Positions 39,627 through 52,009 of a DNA stretch of 64,000 nucleotides are shown one piece after another; position 1 is the first letter of the stretch; each line of letters begins with the position of its first letter. Both the position numbers and the translations under genes were made by a program. The notes beneath the pieces were generated by a model. The model searched no databases, had not been told where the DNA came from, and saw only the letters and a program-made list of their open reading frames with translations. This DNA comes from Bradyrhizobium zhanjiangense (lineage in GTDB: Bacteria; Pseudomonadota; Alphaproteobacteria; Rhizobiales; Xanthobacteraceae), in assembly GCF_004114935.1 (NCBI RefSeq), contig NZ_CP022221.1, positions 2,439,001 to 2,503,000 of the forward strand. The letters are read 5' to 3'.

Positions 39627-39658
39627 CGCGAGATATGTGATCGTGAACATATCTCGCG
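39627..39658. repeat. 12-bp-arm palindrome with 8-bp spacer outside the RIT right repeat
   Basis: CGCGAGATATGT (39627-39638), 8-nt spacer, ACATATCTCGCG (39647-39658), perfect arms. The layout resembles a tyrosine-recombinase core site (two arm-binding sites around a 6-8 bp crossover region). It is not part of IstA coding sequence and is absent at the left junction. Confidence 0.85.
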
Positions 39659-40795
39659 GTTCTGTGAGCTCTACCGTGCCTGGGAAGGCCGCTTATCGGT
39701 GACGATGCGCCAGTCCCATGCAGCCGGCGACAAGATGTTCGTGGATTATGCCGGCGATGGCGTGCCGGTGGTCATCGACCGCTTCACCGGGAAGCGGCGT
39801 AGCGCCCAGATCTTCTTCGTCGCCGTGCTCGGCGCGTCGAACTTCACATACGCGCAGGCGACCTGGACCCAGGGGCTGGCCGACTGGATCAGCGGCTACG
39901 TCGGCGCGTTCGAGGCGATCGGCGGAGTGTCGGCGATGCTGGTGCCGGACAACACCAAGGTCGCGGTCATCAAGGCGTGCTTCTACGACCCCAGATCAAC
40001 CGCAGCTACGCCGAGATGGCGGCGCACTATGGCACGGCCATTCTACCGGCGAGGCCGCGCCGCTCGCGCGACAAGGCCAAGGTCGAGCAGACGGTGCTCA
40101 TCGTCGAGCGCTGGCTCCTCGGCCAGCTGCGCCATCGCGTCTTCTACAGCCTGGCCGACGTCAACGCGGCGATCGGCGATCTACTCCGAAGACTCAACGA
40201 GGAACGGCCGATCCGGCGGCTCGGCGTGACGCGCCGGCAGTTGCTTGAAGAGATCGACCGGCCGGCGCTCAGGGCCTTGCCGGTGCCCCCTTACGTCTTC
40301 GCCGAATGGCGTATCCGGCGCGTCAGCATCGACTACTACGTCGAGGTCGAGGCCCACTACTACAGCGTCCCGCATCGCTTTGCCCGTGTCGAAGTGGGGT
40401 GCGGCTCACGGCCCGCACCGTCGAGATCTTCCACAGGGGCGAGCGGATTGCCGCTTACCAGCGCATGAGTGGCAATCACAAGCACACCACGGTCCCCGAG
40501 CATATGGCCTCCAGCCATCGGCGCTATGCCGGCTGGACGATCGAGCGCATTCGCCAGGACGCCGCCGCGATCGGGCCCGCCGCTTTGGGGCTGTGCAATC
40601 TCATCCTCGATGAGCGGCCGCACCCCGAGCAGGGCTTTCGGGCCTGTCTCGGCATCATCCGGCTCGCCCGGTACTATGGGCGCGATAGGCTCGAAGCCGC
40701 GGCGCTCCGGGCCGTCGACATCGGCGCGCGCACCTACGGCTCGGTCAAATCGATCCTCGCCAACAATCTCGATCGGCGTCCTGCACCCCAGCCGG
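39657..40795 (+). pseudogene. IS21-family transposase IstA, 3' part, frameshifted and truncated
   Basis: Continues IstA after the RIT element: [19 protein letters not shown], catalytic Asp in [12 protein letters not shown], second Asp in [11 protein letters not shown] lost C near 39987 shifts the frame; [14 protein letters not shown] (with the Glu) and HYYSVPHRFARVEV follow. A second shift near 40395 leads to ARTVEIFHRGERIAAY. Similarity ends near 40795 against a truncated recombinase gene on the other strand, so istB and the right IS end are missing. Confidence 0.87.
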
Positions 40796-41283
40796 ACCGT
40801 CAGCACGCCGGCGTCGAGGTCGACGTCATCACGCTCCAGGCCCATCGCCTCGGATATACGCATGCCTGTCACCGCGATCAACCCGAACAAGGTATGGTAG
40901 GTCCATCGGCGCAGCCCGTCCGCTGGCGGCAGAGCCAGCGCTGCCGTCAGCAGCGCATCGATCTCCGCGTCGCTGTAGACATAGGGCTTGGCGCGCTTCC
41001 ATCCGGGCAGCATGCCGACGGGCGACACCTCCGTTCTCGGATCAAAGTTGGCGACATGGCGCGCGAACCCGCGCACGTCGCTCAATCGCAGCGCCCAGGA
41101 TGCATGGCGATCGGGCGGCAGCGTTGCCCATTCCATTGCCAGCTTTGTCGTGATGCCCCTGGCTTTGCGCTTCTCCATGAAGGCGACGAAGTCGGCGAGC
41201 CGACGGGTCTGGTGCTCGTACTTGTATCCCAATCCCTTGCGCATGCTCAGGTACTTATCGAGTGCGGAGCGCAGATCAGTCAT
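40796..41283 (-). pseudogene. tyrosine recombinase, N-terminal part (second RIT-like remnant)
   Basis: Starts at 41283 (MTDLRSALDKYLSMRKGLGYK), with ATGA overlap to the preceding recombinase tail. Contains the core-binding domain and the first catalytic Arg in VTGMRISEAMGL, then is cut at GVLTV near 40796 by IS21 sequence. The HxxR box and the Tyr are missing. Confidence 0.82.
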
Positions 41284-41412
41284 TGCACACCTCCCGGCCA
41301 GGGCAGGCTCAATGTTCTCAGCGCATCGATGTCGACTTTCGCGTAAATCCGGGTGGTGTCGTGGTTCTTGTGCCGCAGCAACTGTCCGATCTCCGACAAG
41401 GTCGGTGGGCGC
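41280..41412 (-). pseudogene. tyrosine recombinase, C-terminal tail (second RIT-like remnant)
   Basis: Only the last 43 codons or so remain: LSEIGQLLRHKNHDTTRIYA including the nucleophile Tyr, then KVDIDALRTLSLPWPGGVQ. Together with the coupled downstream gene it is a remnant of another multi-recombinase element. Confidence 0.8.
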
Positions 41413-41484
41413 AGCGGACGACAAGTCCACCAACAAACGAGGTGAAAGATTACCACGTTCAGCGCCGAAATCGCAGGAGGCGGT

Positions 41485-41537
41485 CTCATTTTGCAGATTT
41501 TGCTCAATCGCGTGCCGATCTTTGCGGTCTTTAAGCG
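41485..41537 (+). promoter_or_regulatory. shared 53-bp upstream element, site C
   Basis: Ends 93 bp before the oxygenase start at 41631. Block 1 TTTGCAGATTTTGCTCAAT, block 2 GATCTTTGCGGTCTTTAAG; 39 of 53 positions match site B without gaps. Because the downstream gene is unrelated to the binding-protein genes, the match is unlikely to come from gene duplication. Confidence 0.65.
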
Positions 41538-41630
41538 CCTACAGTCCTTATTGTCGCCTCCTCGCGGCTCATCAAGGAGCCGCTGCCTCTCCTCCAATAG
41601 TGAGCAAATCGGCGGTTAGGAAAAACTACT

Positions 41631-42494
41631 ATGGCAAAAGAAGCGAGCGCTTCGTCGAAAATGCAAGAAAGCCGCGATCAATTGGAGCACGTTAAAGGCC
41701 AAATTGCCTTTGTTCGACGCTCTTCCAACGAAGGCGCTCCTGACGTCTTTTCAGGGCCGGATGCCGACGAGCCGATGGTCAGTTATGACATTGATATCCG
41801 CAACGCGCGTCCAATCGTGAACGACCTATCCCTCGACCGGGAAGGCTTCACTTTAATTAAGCGCGAGGCGTCGTGGATCCACGAGTCAGATCCCGACGCC
41901 CTCCGTGACAAGTATCTGGAAGAAATGGTCCCCTTCATCAAGGACTACTTCAGCGCGTCATGGATCGTGCCCAAGCGAGATGCCATCATTGTTCGTACGC
42001 CTGAACAAGCCCTTCCCGCGGACGAGAGGCACCGTCCGCTTCTGAAGAACAAGGCGGCTGGTTGGGCTCACGTTGACTACGCGCGCATCGCTGGTCCGAT
42101 GATGGCCGCGCGCGAGGATCAAATTCAGGGCAATGCAATTCGGCCCTATTCTCGCTTGATGATCATTCAAGCTTGGCATGTTCTTTCGCCGCCTCCACAG
42201 GACTTTCCGCTAGCCGTGTGCGATGGTGGCTCGGTACCCGATGATGATCTCGTGGAAGTGAACTATGACAAGTTTGGTATCAAGCATAAGGCTTGGCATA
42301 CCTATTACAGTTCCCATCAACGGTGGTATTATTTCCCAGAGATGGCCTCGGACGAGTTCATTCTGTTCAAGGGCTATGACTCCGAAGACAACTATCCGCG
42401 GGTCGTTCACGCGGCATTTGATAATCGTCGCGCGTATCCCAAAGCAAAGCCGCGTAAGAGCGTAGAAGGTCGTTTCTTCGTCTACTACGACTGA
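41631..42494 (+). CDS. CmcJ/NvfI-family oxygenase (Fe(II)/2-oxoglutarate-type fold)
   Basis: 287 residues. Pattern of the CmcJ/AsaB/GA4-desaturase-like family: ISYDIDIRNAR-type start (SYDIDIRNARPIVNDLSLDREGF), the HxD pair in GWAHVDYARI, LMIIQAWHVLSPP, CDGGSVPDDDLVEV, and a distal His in RVVHAAFDNRRAYP that would complete the 2-His-1-carboxylate iron site. Members hydroxylate or desaturate secondary metabolites, but the substrate here is unknown. It stands alone downstream of site C, between RIT debris and a broken MFS gene. The ribosome-binding site is weak (TTAGGAAAAACTACT). The frame is intact. Confidence 0.78.
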   Translation: MAKEASASSKMQESRDQLEHVKGQIAFVRRSSNEGAPDVFSGPDADEPMVSYDIDIRNARPIVNDLSLDREGFTLIKREASWIHESDPDALRDKYLEEMVPFIKDYFSASWIVPKRDAIIVRTPEQALPADERHRPLLKNKAAGWAHVDYARIAGPMMAAREDQIQGNAIRPYSRLMIIQAWHVLSPPPQDFPLAVCDGGSVPDDDLVEVNYDKFGIKHKAWHTYYSSHQRWYYFPEMASDEFILFKGYDSEDNYPRVVHAAFDNRRAYPKAKPRKSVEGRFFVYYD

Positions 42495-43139
42495 GCGTTA
42501 GGTCGCTACGCTGGTTACAAGCTGCTGAGGTTCGCTGGGGCATACTCGGCGCCGGCCCGCTGGCATCCATAAAACAGAGGCGTTTTTCGACGACCTCAGT
42601 TTCGTGCCGTCCTAACCTTCGGATCGGCCTTTACCCCGAAAAGTAGACTCTGTTCAGAAGACCCGTGACCTCATCCGCCAGTTACATGCTGTCCGGCAGA
42701 CCCATTTGGCCTGGCTCCGGTCGCCAACGGATTTGCGCCTGCGCTTAAAAAAAAGCGCGTCCGCGTGCAGATTTCAACATCTATCGTGCGGTAGCACATT
42801 ACAAAGCTCTCGCGGAGAGCCTCGGCCTGCAATTCTCATCCTTCCTGGGGCATGATCCGAGAGGGCTCTCAAGGAGCACCCCACACCCGGGCACTTGCTC
42901 TGAAGCGTCCCCCATGGTTGAGCCTCCATGAATCCGCTTGGCGCCCGCTGACTTGGAAGGTGCAGAAGCGCGAGGGGCGCGCACTTAGCTCTCAAATGAT
43001 GAAGAACGCGCGGCTACATCAACTGGCTGATCGTGCCTCTCCGTCGTTGATTGAGAGTTCAGAGCTTGGCTCAGGTGCAGTCGTCGTGCGGCATCCGCCT
43101 CAATCGTTAAAACAGATCTCCGCTGCACTTGGATCAGCG
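42495..43139. other. no recognisable gene
   Basis: About 640 bp between the oxygenase and the MFS remnant, with short frames lacking family features and an A-rich run near 42750. Confidence 0.5.
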
Positions 43140-43430
43140 AGATAGGGCTACATCTGCCGCGCGATTGAGCATATCGTCTTTCCTGCGCACTGATCCAAAC
43201 GGACGCTCCAGCATACGGCGGACGCGCACGGGTCCTGGACCGATGTGGAAAGTAACCGCCTGCCCAGTGCCCGCTCCGACTGCGTCGAACGATTGCGCTG
43301 GCGCAAATAATCGAGCCATGTCGGACAGTGATAGCGTTCAGTCCACAGCTCGGGATCGCTGATATCGCGCAAATAGACCAGCCATAGGCGCCGTTGCGCC
43401 GTCTCGACAACAGCGTGTCGCCTGCAATGG

Positions 43431-44050
43431 TCGGCTACTGGCTGATCAAAGATCTCAACAACTGCTGCGCCAAAGAGCAGTCCCGATAGCCAAGCGTAAG
43501 CAGCTGAGTGGCTCTATCAGTCGTCGTGAGCATTGTTAGCTCCTCCGAACGATCGGAGCTGGGTGACCAAATTTATGGCTTCTCATGCTGCGCTGTCAGG
43601 AACGGAGAGAAGTCAGTTAGCAGGATGTAACCAGCAGTCGATGTCAGGACGAGAGGATTGCCAAGGCATAGACCTGCACCATCCTCGAGAGTCGACTGTC
43701 ACTCCGTCCGCTTGTACTTGACGCCAGTGTACGTCGTCGCCATCTCGAGCCCCTTCTTCGACGATCGAAGCTCAGCATCCGCTCGTTGGCCACTTTCATA
43801 TCCAACTTCTCAAAGATGGCACGTTCGTGGATGACTTTCGAATCAGTTCGGATCCAGAGGGTGTTCCATAGGACCGCCAGACTTCTCAAGCTCGAATGTG
43901 TTGTCGCGAGGGATCGCAACCATCACAAATGGCACTTTCCACGTTGGGCATACCAATACGCTTACGTACAGCGAGCGGATGCGTCCTCAGAGCCCATACC
44001 GGAAGATCAAGTGGTACAGGGACCAATAGTCATCGACTTTTGTTGCCGTA
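43431..44050. other. foreign insert inside the MFS pseudogene, unrecognised
   Basis: This stretch separates MFS residues ending HTVMQDIQ from SRRRNGAYGW, which are adjacent in family members. Frames at 43786-44232 (plus) and 43644-43919 (minus) are not recognised, and no terminal repeats were found. Confidence 0.55.
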
Positions 44051-44906
44051 TTGTACACAATTGGCTGTATGTCTTGCATCACCGTGTGCAAGGCTCGTGC
44101 ATCCTGCGATGCAATGCGATATTCGATCTCCACCACAAGAGGCCTGCTCCGGTTGGTGAGCGGAAGTCGTATCTCGGGATCTGCCAGGGCCTCGGCATCC
44201 TCTCCTCTCACGCCGATGCGCGGCATCCGTAACCAGACCCCAAGCAATGGTGAAAACACCATGAGCGCAGCTGATACGAGCAGCGCCGTCTCGACGCTAG
44301 CGGCGTCCGTGAGGCGGCCCCAACCCCAGCTTCCGATGGCAATTCCGCCTGAGAACGCAGCGTTATAAGCCGCAAGCGCTATACCCGCGACCCAGCGCGG
44401 AGCGGATAGCTGCACGCCGATGTTGAACAACGTTGACGTTATTGTCCAGCTAGCGCCCGCCAGAACCAGCGCGACTACGGTCAAAAAGGGTTCTCGGCTG
44501 AGAGCCACTGCCGCAATTGCTCCACCCATCGACAACTTGCAGGTGCGAACCGCAGCCTCACCGCTCATTAGCTTGCGAACCTCAGCGATAAAGTGCGACA
44601 CGATCACGAAACCGGCACCGAACGCACCCAGCGTGATACCGTAAGTTTGCGAGCCGCCATTCAAGAGATCGCGCGCTACCAGCGGCATCAGCGCCGAAAT
44701 GGATCCACCGATCAGTCCGGTGGCCATAGTGCGGACCAACACTATTTTGATAGATGGCGAGTTGGTGATGTAGCGGACGCCCGAGACAATAGCTCGGCTA
44801 AGGTGTTCACGGGGCAGTCGCGAGGATGCGGCGGCGCGCTTCCATGCGAGTAGGGCCGCCATAAATGGCAGATACAGCAGCGCGTTAATCGCGAACGCCC
44901 GGACTC

Positions 44907-44987
44907 CGCCCTCCCTTCGGTCCGTCCCCATCGGCGCAGTCTCATCCTGATTGTCGCTGGAGTCTCACCCTGATCGCCGCCGCGCAG
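44907..44987 (-). repeat. solitary 81-bp IS21 left end inside the MFS pseudogene
   Basis: Reverse complement of 46888-46968 with two mismatches. Only the terminus is present, with no transposase genes. Confidence 0.9.
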
Positions 44988-45435
44988 CCGGCAATGCTTC
45001 CGCGGCCACGTGCTCGTCTACAGAGGATTGCCAAGCCGGAGCCATTAGCGCCATGCCGCTGCCAATCACGAAGCAAAACAACAGCAGAAGATTTGGCGTG
45101 GTGAAGTGCAGCCAATCGAGTGTCGTCAGTACCGCAGCACCGCAAAGAGAAATCGAGAGCGCAACGAGCGACACGATACGACGATCATACATATCGGCAA
45201 TGGCACCAGCCGGCATCGAAATAAGCATCACCGGCAGCATCCAGGCCGTCCGCACTAGCGCCATCTCGTCAGCGGATGACGCCATCTCCGTCATCGCGCA
45301 AGCCGCACCGACAGTTTGGACCACGATACCTAAATTAGACAACACGCCGGCCAGCCATATGCGTCGGAACGTGCCATAGCGCGGCGCGGTTATCCTGTCG
45401 ACGCTGGAAGTCTCAGGCTTGGGCGGATCGGTCAT

Positions 45436-46043
45436 GTTTGCGTTGCTTGCGGTGATTCGATTTTGACCGGATCAGTGAACGTTTGGCCGTATCCACCCGG
45501 CAAGCAAGTCTTCAGTCCAGCTTACCCTGCGCGAAGCGGGTCGACAAAAGGAGGCTTTGTCCGGTCGCATCTCTACGAAGTAGTAGGTGGCATCGCCCGC
45601 GATTGATGCTCTTCCGTTAGTTGCGAACACCGCGGGCTTACCTTTGCGATCTCGCCCGCATAGGAGCGCAATTTTCCGGATGGGAAGCGATTTTCGTTGA
45701 TGGTAGAGTTCATCGCCCACAAGTCGTTAGTGGTCCACTCTGGGAGATCTGCTTCTGCTGTCCTCCATAGCGAACATTGCAGCAGGATTGCGACCTTGCT
45801 CCCATGAATACCTTCATAGTGGTCGCTTGCATCCCGACTCTTAAGCGTTACGTGTTAGATCTTGCTGACGTTCATGGGCGGTTGTCGCTTGGGACAGAGA
45901 TCAATAGAAATCAGCCATCATAAAGCCCTATCCCGCGGCAACTAGCCCACGAACTCAACTGATAAGAGAGTAAACGAGCGACACTGACGAATTCTTGCGT
46001 TCTGCGCGAAATCTATGGAGAAAAAACGCACGAACATTCGGAA
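45436..46043. other. no clear gene
   Basis: About 600 bp. A minus-strand frame at 45472-45720 (82 codons) has no recognisable family and no convincing ribosome-binding site. The rest is the 3' flank of the regulator and the upstream region of the MFS pseudogene. Confidence 0.45.
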
Positions 46044-46520
46044 TTAATCGCTGGTCGCAACCTCAATGGGAATCGCGAAACTCGCCTTAACCCGGTCCAT
46101 TATGACCATTGTTTTGAATCCCTTGATGTCCGAGTTCTCGTAGAAAAATACCCGGGTGAACTGCTCATACTCTTCCATGGTTCGCGCGGTGACGTACAGA
46201 ACAAAGTCGGCCTCGCCGGTGACATAGAAACCATTGACGACTTCAACTGAAGACTTGATGGCCTTCTTGAATTTGTCGATAATGTCCGAACGCTCGCGCT
46301 CCAACGTTACTAGCACAAGCATTTGGATTGGCCTTCCGACTGCCCTCGGGGAAATTATCGATACATCAGCCTCGATAATGCGTTCCGAACGAAGCCTCTT
46401 TAGTCGGCGTTGACATCCAGTGGCAGAAAGTCCAACCAGTTCGCCGAGCGCCTCCGAAGTTAGCCGGTTGTTCTTTTGCACGACCTCGAGGATACGTGCG
46501 TCTATTTGGTCGTACTGCAT
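46044..46520 (-). CDS. Lrp/AsnC-family transcriptional regulator
   Basis: 158 residues from ATG 46520, which has GGGAGG 6-7 bp upstream. N-terminal winged helix-turn-helix (DARILEVVQKNNRLTSEALG, LSATGCQRRLKRLRSERII), then an AsnC-type effector and oligomerisation domain (VNGFYVTGEADFVLYVTART) as in feast/famine regulators responding to amino acids. Such proteins often control neighbouring catabolic or export genes. It lies upstream of the MFS pseudogene on the same strand and within 5 kb of promoter site C. A perfect palindrome overlaps its translation start region. Confidence 0.9.
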   Translation of the reverse strand: MQYDQIDARILEVVQKNNRLTSEALGELVGLSATGCQRRLKRLRSERIIEADVSIISPRAVGRPIQMLVLVTLERERSDIIDKFKKAIKSSVEVVNGFYVTGEADFVLYVTARTMEEYEQFTRVFFYENSDIKGFKTMVIMDRVKASFAIPIEVATSD

Positions 46521-46887
46521 ACCTAGCCTCCCGCCGAATTTCGGCGAATGATAGCACTGCATTGCAGGAACTGGGGGTGCCCGCCCCAGAATGCAACGAA
46601 ATTGTGCGCAATATTGCTGTCGCGAGCGAGGCGCCGAACGGGAACGCTCTGCTCCACGGCCCTAGCAGGCAAGTGAGCAAACAGCCATGCTCGATCCAGT
46701 CTTTGGAGGGCCCTAATGTTGCCCCTGGGTTCTGTGGGCATCATTTGGCGGGGGCGGGAGCCGAACGCGCTCTTAGTGCCGAATAACGATCGCATTTGGC
46801 ACTCTCGGGGTAATCCTTTGGTCTTTGGTTCCGAAACGCATGCCTCGGACTCGAATTGATGAGCATTTTTGTGCGTCGTAGGGTGAC
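46521..46887. other. upstream region of the Lrp/AsnC regulator, no gene
   Basis: About 370 bp between the regulator and the second IS21 element. Apart from the palindrome at 46532-46546 nothing is recognised. Confidence 0.5.
46532..46546. promoter_or_regulatory. palindromic candidate operator of the Lrp/AsnC gene
   Basis: CGCCGAATTTCGGCG, 7-bp arms around one base, 12 bp upstream of the start codon and touching the Shine-Dalgarno sequence. AT-rich-centred palindromes at their own promoter are common for autoregulated Lrp/AsnC proteins. Confidence 0.5.
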
Positions 46888-46910
46888 CTGCGCGGCGGCG
46901 ATCAGGGTGA

Positions 46911-49454
<2,544 letters not shown>

Positions 49455-49639
49455 TTGTCGCGCAGCGTCAATCAAGGCTTGCCAAGTCGGCGGCCAGCGT
49501 CAATTATCTCCTGACTCGGCCGCCTCGTCTCATCTTGATTGACGCGCCGCTCTCATCCGGATTGTCGCGCTATAGTGACCGCTCGATCGACCGATCCACG
49601 TCCGAGCCAGAAGTGTCGCATCCGTTTTTCGTAAGAGGC

Positions 49640-50245
49640 ACTAATAGCTTTATCTTGTATGCCGAGCGCGACGCGGTCATTGAACTGCGCCACGCTATGC
49701 ATCGCGAGCCCGAGCTCTCGAACGCCGAATGGAAGACGCAGGAGCGGTTTCGCAGTATACTACAGCCTCGACGGCGCGAAGGCATTCCATAGCACGGGTC
49801 TCTACGTCGATATCGAAGGCCCAGTCGATCAATCGCAGTTCGCGGCGATATCGACGCTCTTCCGATTCAGGAAGCCCGCGAAGATCTGCCTTATCGCTCG
49901 CAGGTCGACGACATCATGCATGCCTGCGGTCATGATGTGCACGCATCGATCGCGCTCGGCACTGCTCTCGCATTTCACCGCATGCGTGACAATTTTGGAG
50001 GGAGGGTGCGGGTCTTCTTTCAGCCAGCGGAAGAGGCGGAGCCGCTCGGCGGACGGACGGTGAAAACGGCTTTGACGGAGCAGTCGGCTTCCACATTAGT
50101 CCCGACATTCCCGTCGGCATGTTCGACGCCTGCGAGGGGCGATAACCAAGTCCGCCGATCAATTCAAGCTCACCATCACAGAGAAAATGGCGCATGGCGC
50201 ATCGCCTCACAATGGCGTCGACGCATCGCCATCGCCGCAGCTCGA
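49640..50245 (+). pseudogene. M20-family amidohydrolase (hippurate-hydrolase-like), decayed
   Basis: Fragments in shifting frames: VIELRHAMHREPELSNAEWKT, then ALPIQEAREDLPYRS-like sequence, then HACGHDVHASIALGTALAFH with zinc-ligand HxCGHD motif, VRVFFQPAEEAEPLGGRTV with the catalytic Glu pair, and MAHGASPHNGVDAI. Missing stretches and at least three frameshifts. Relatives deacylate N-acyl amino acids. Confidence 0.85.
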
Positions 50246-50539
50246 TTTGCCCAACTCCTGACACGCCGGAAACAGTTCCCAGGCGTTGGCGCAAAACCGC
50301 GACTTCTTCATCAGCCCTGGTTGGATGAGCGCTCAAAATCCCAATACACTCGCAGCCGAGCCTCAAAGCCGCGCGTCAAGGCGGCGGGCGCTCTCCGTCG
50401 GATCAGAGCTGGTGGTTAGGCGAGCCCCGTTCTCAAACTCAACAGCAGGAGCACCAACCCCTGGCGCGCACCGCGAGGAGGTTTCGCTCTGCGCCAGCTA
50501 GCTTCGCCCAGATTTCTGTCGTGACGGAGCTTGATACTA
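50246..50539. other. 3' flank of the M20 pseudogene, nothing recognised
   Basis: About 290 bp between the last recognisable M20 motif and the IS5 element. No motif was identified. Confidence 0.4.
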
Positions 50540-51376
50540 GGGTTCAGACTCAATTGATCCAATAGGCGACGATGGCGGCGAGGTGGACGGCGGCTAAGAA
50601 GTTCCTGGCGAGTTTGTCATACCGAGTAGCGACACGCCTGAAATCCTTGAGCCGGCAGAAACAGCGCTCGATGACATTGCGTCCTTTGTAGGCACGTTTG
50701 CTGAAGCTGTGGAGGACCACCCTGTTGGATTTGTTTGGAATGACGGGCTTCGCGCCGCGATCGACGATTTCGGCGCGAAAGCCGTCGCCGTCGTAGCCTT
50801 TGTCCCCGATAAGGCTAGACATGGGCGGCGCGAGCTTCAAAAGGGCCGGTCCTGCGGCAATATCTGCGGCTTGCCCCGGAGTGAGATGAAATGCGCAAGG
50901 TCTGCAATCAGGGTCGCTCAGCGCGTGGATTTTCGTGGTCCGCCCACCGCGCGAGCGGCCGATCGCCTGTTCATGCTCCCCCCTTTTCCGCCGCTCGCCG
51001 AGCGATGCGCTTTGATCGTGGTGGAGTCGATGGACAAAGTCACGCTGTCCTTGCCACAGCGGGCGAGCGCTTCAAAGATCGCCTGCCAATGTCCGCGCTT
51101 AGCCCAGCGATTGAAACGATTGTAGATCGTCGTGTACGGGCCATAATCGGGCGGGCAATCGCGCCAGCGCGCACCGCATTGAAGCATGTGAATGATGCCG
51201 CTGATGATACGTCGATCATCATCGCGCGCCGGGCCGGTCTGGTTCGTTGGCAGATGTGGCCTTATCTGAGCCCATTGCTCGTCGTTGAGCCAAAACAGCC
51301 CTTTGCGCATCCAAGACCCCCGCACCGAATCAACTCGGTGCGAGGGAATCAAAGTTCGCTAATTAGGTACAGACCC
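50540..51376 (-). mobile_element. IS5-family (IS427-type) insertion sequence
   Basis: Ends GGGTTCAGACTCAATTG at 50540 and its imperfect inverse ending GGTACAGACCC at 51376, flanked by TA on both sides (50538-50539 and 51377-51378). Length 837 bp, normal for the group. Confidence 0.8.
50550..51310 (-). CDS. IS5-family transposase in two overlapping frames
   Basis: OrfA from 51310 (MRKGLFWLNDEQWAQIRPHL) carries the first Asp (LSIDSTTIKAHRSA) and ends at 50918. OrfB is open from about 50930 to 50550 with KIHALSDPDCRPCAFHLTPG, second Asp LIGDKGYDG and Glu VIERCFCRLKDFRRVATRYD. The group expresses the full enzyme by programmed frameshifting in the overlap, so the gene may be functional. Confidence 0.88.
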
Positions 51377-52009
51377 TAGACAACGCGGAACGTCTGGCAA
51401 ATGGAAGGCCATGTGAGTTAGTCGCCCCCCGATCGGGGAAAGAGGCGCGAATATGACGGCCGCAAGCACCTCCTTGTAAGGCAGAACCCCGCGATCCCTT
51501 CTATCTGCAATGCAAGATGAGGCGAGGCAGGCGCAGTCCACTGGATAGTCGGTATCGACTTCAGACTGACTTCAAAATACTAGAACGGCTTGTAGTGAAG
51601 ATCTGGAACGAAGCGATTGAGAACCTTGCAGTGGCTAACACGATCGCTTTTCTCAGATCGCATGGAGAGCTGGTTGAGCGATCGCTCTTGAGCTAGGCGC
51701 CGACATGCGCTCAAGGAGAAGGCGGAAGAACCTCCGCATGCCGCTGGCGCGCTCGGATTGCTTGATGATGTCGACTATCCCTCGCTGTCGCGCATTGAGT
51801 TTGTCTCGCCAGAGCCGCCATCAGACAACATGGCGGCCCTGTGAAGTGGACGCTGGCTTTCCGACGAAGCGGCAGCGGAATCCTCGTCCTCCTGGCGCAG
51901 ACGCAGAACAAGACGTGAATCAGAATGTCTCGGCTGTCGGTAACAGGTACCGCCTGGGACCCGCACTCGAAGTGCCCTCGTACCCACAACCGGTAGCACG
52001 CGAAGATGC
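51377..52009. other. no recognisable gene
   Basis: About 630 bp. A plus-strand frame around 51715-51843 reads EEPPHAAGALGLLDDVDYPS but matches nothing recognised. Possibly a decayed regulator or the end of an old gene. Confidence 0.45.

Larger units (their letters stand above)
36250..39656 (-). mobile_element. recombinase-in-trio (RIT) element inserted in istA
   Basis: Three consecutive overlapping tyrosine recombinase genes, all on the minus strand, flanked by 26-bp inverted repeats at 36250-36275 and 39601-39626 (one mismatch; outer part TTATGTTGC). The host istA reading frame can be rejoined across the element to give YSR-FCELY. Outside the right repeat is a palindrome (39627-39658) with no counterpart on the left. 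The first gene of the trio is frameshifted, so the element may be immobile. Confidence 0.9.
43140..45435 (-). pseudogene. MFS exporter (MFS_3, EntS-like), broken in three pieces
   Basis: N-terminal piece 45435-44988 (MTDPPKPETSSVDRITAPRYG, then GVLSNLGIVVQTVGAA and further transmembrane segments) stops at ALPA. There an 81-bp IS21 end is inserted and about 35 codons are lost. The middle piece to about 44050 (FAINALLYLPFMAALLAWKR to RALHTVMQDIQ) holds the remaining membrane helices. The C-terminal cytoplasmic tail (RRRNGAYGW, ISDPELWTERYHCPTWLDYL, VRRMLERPFGSVR) is found only at 43430-43140, after about 600 bp of foreign sequence. Efflux pump of unknown substrate, inactive. Confidence 0.85.
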
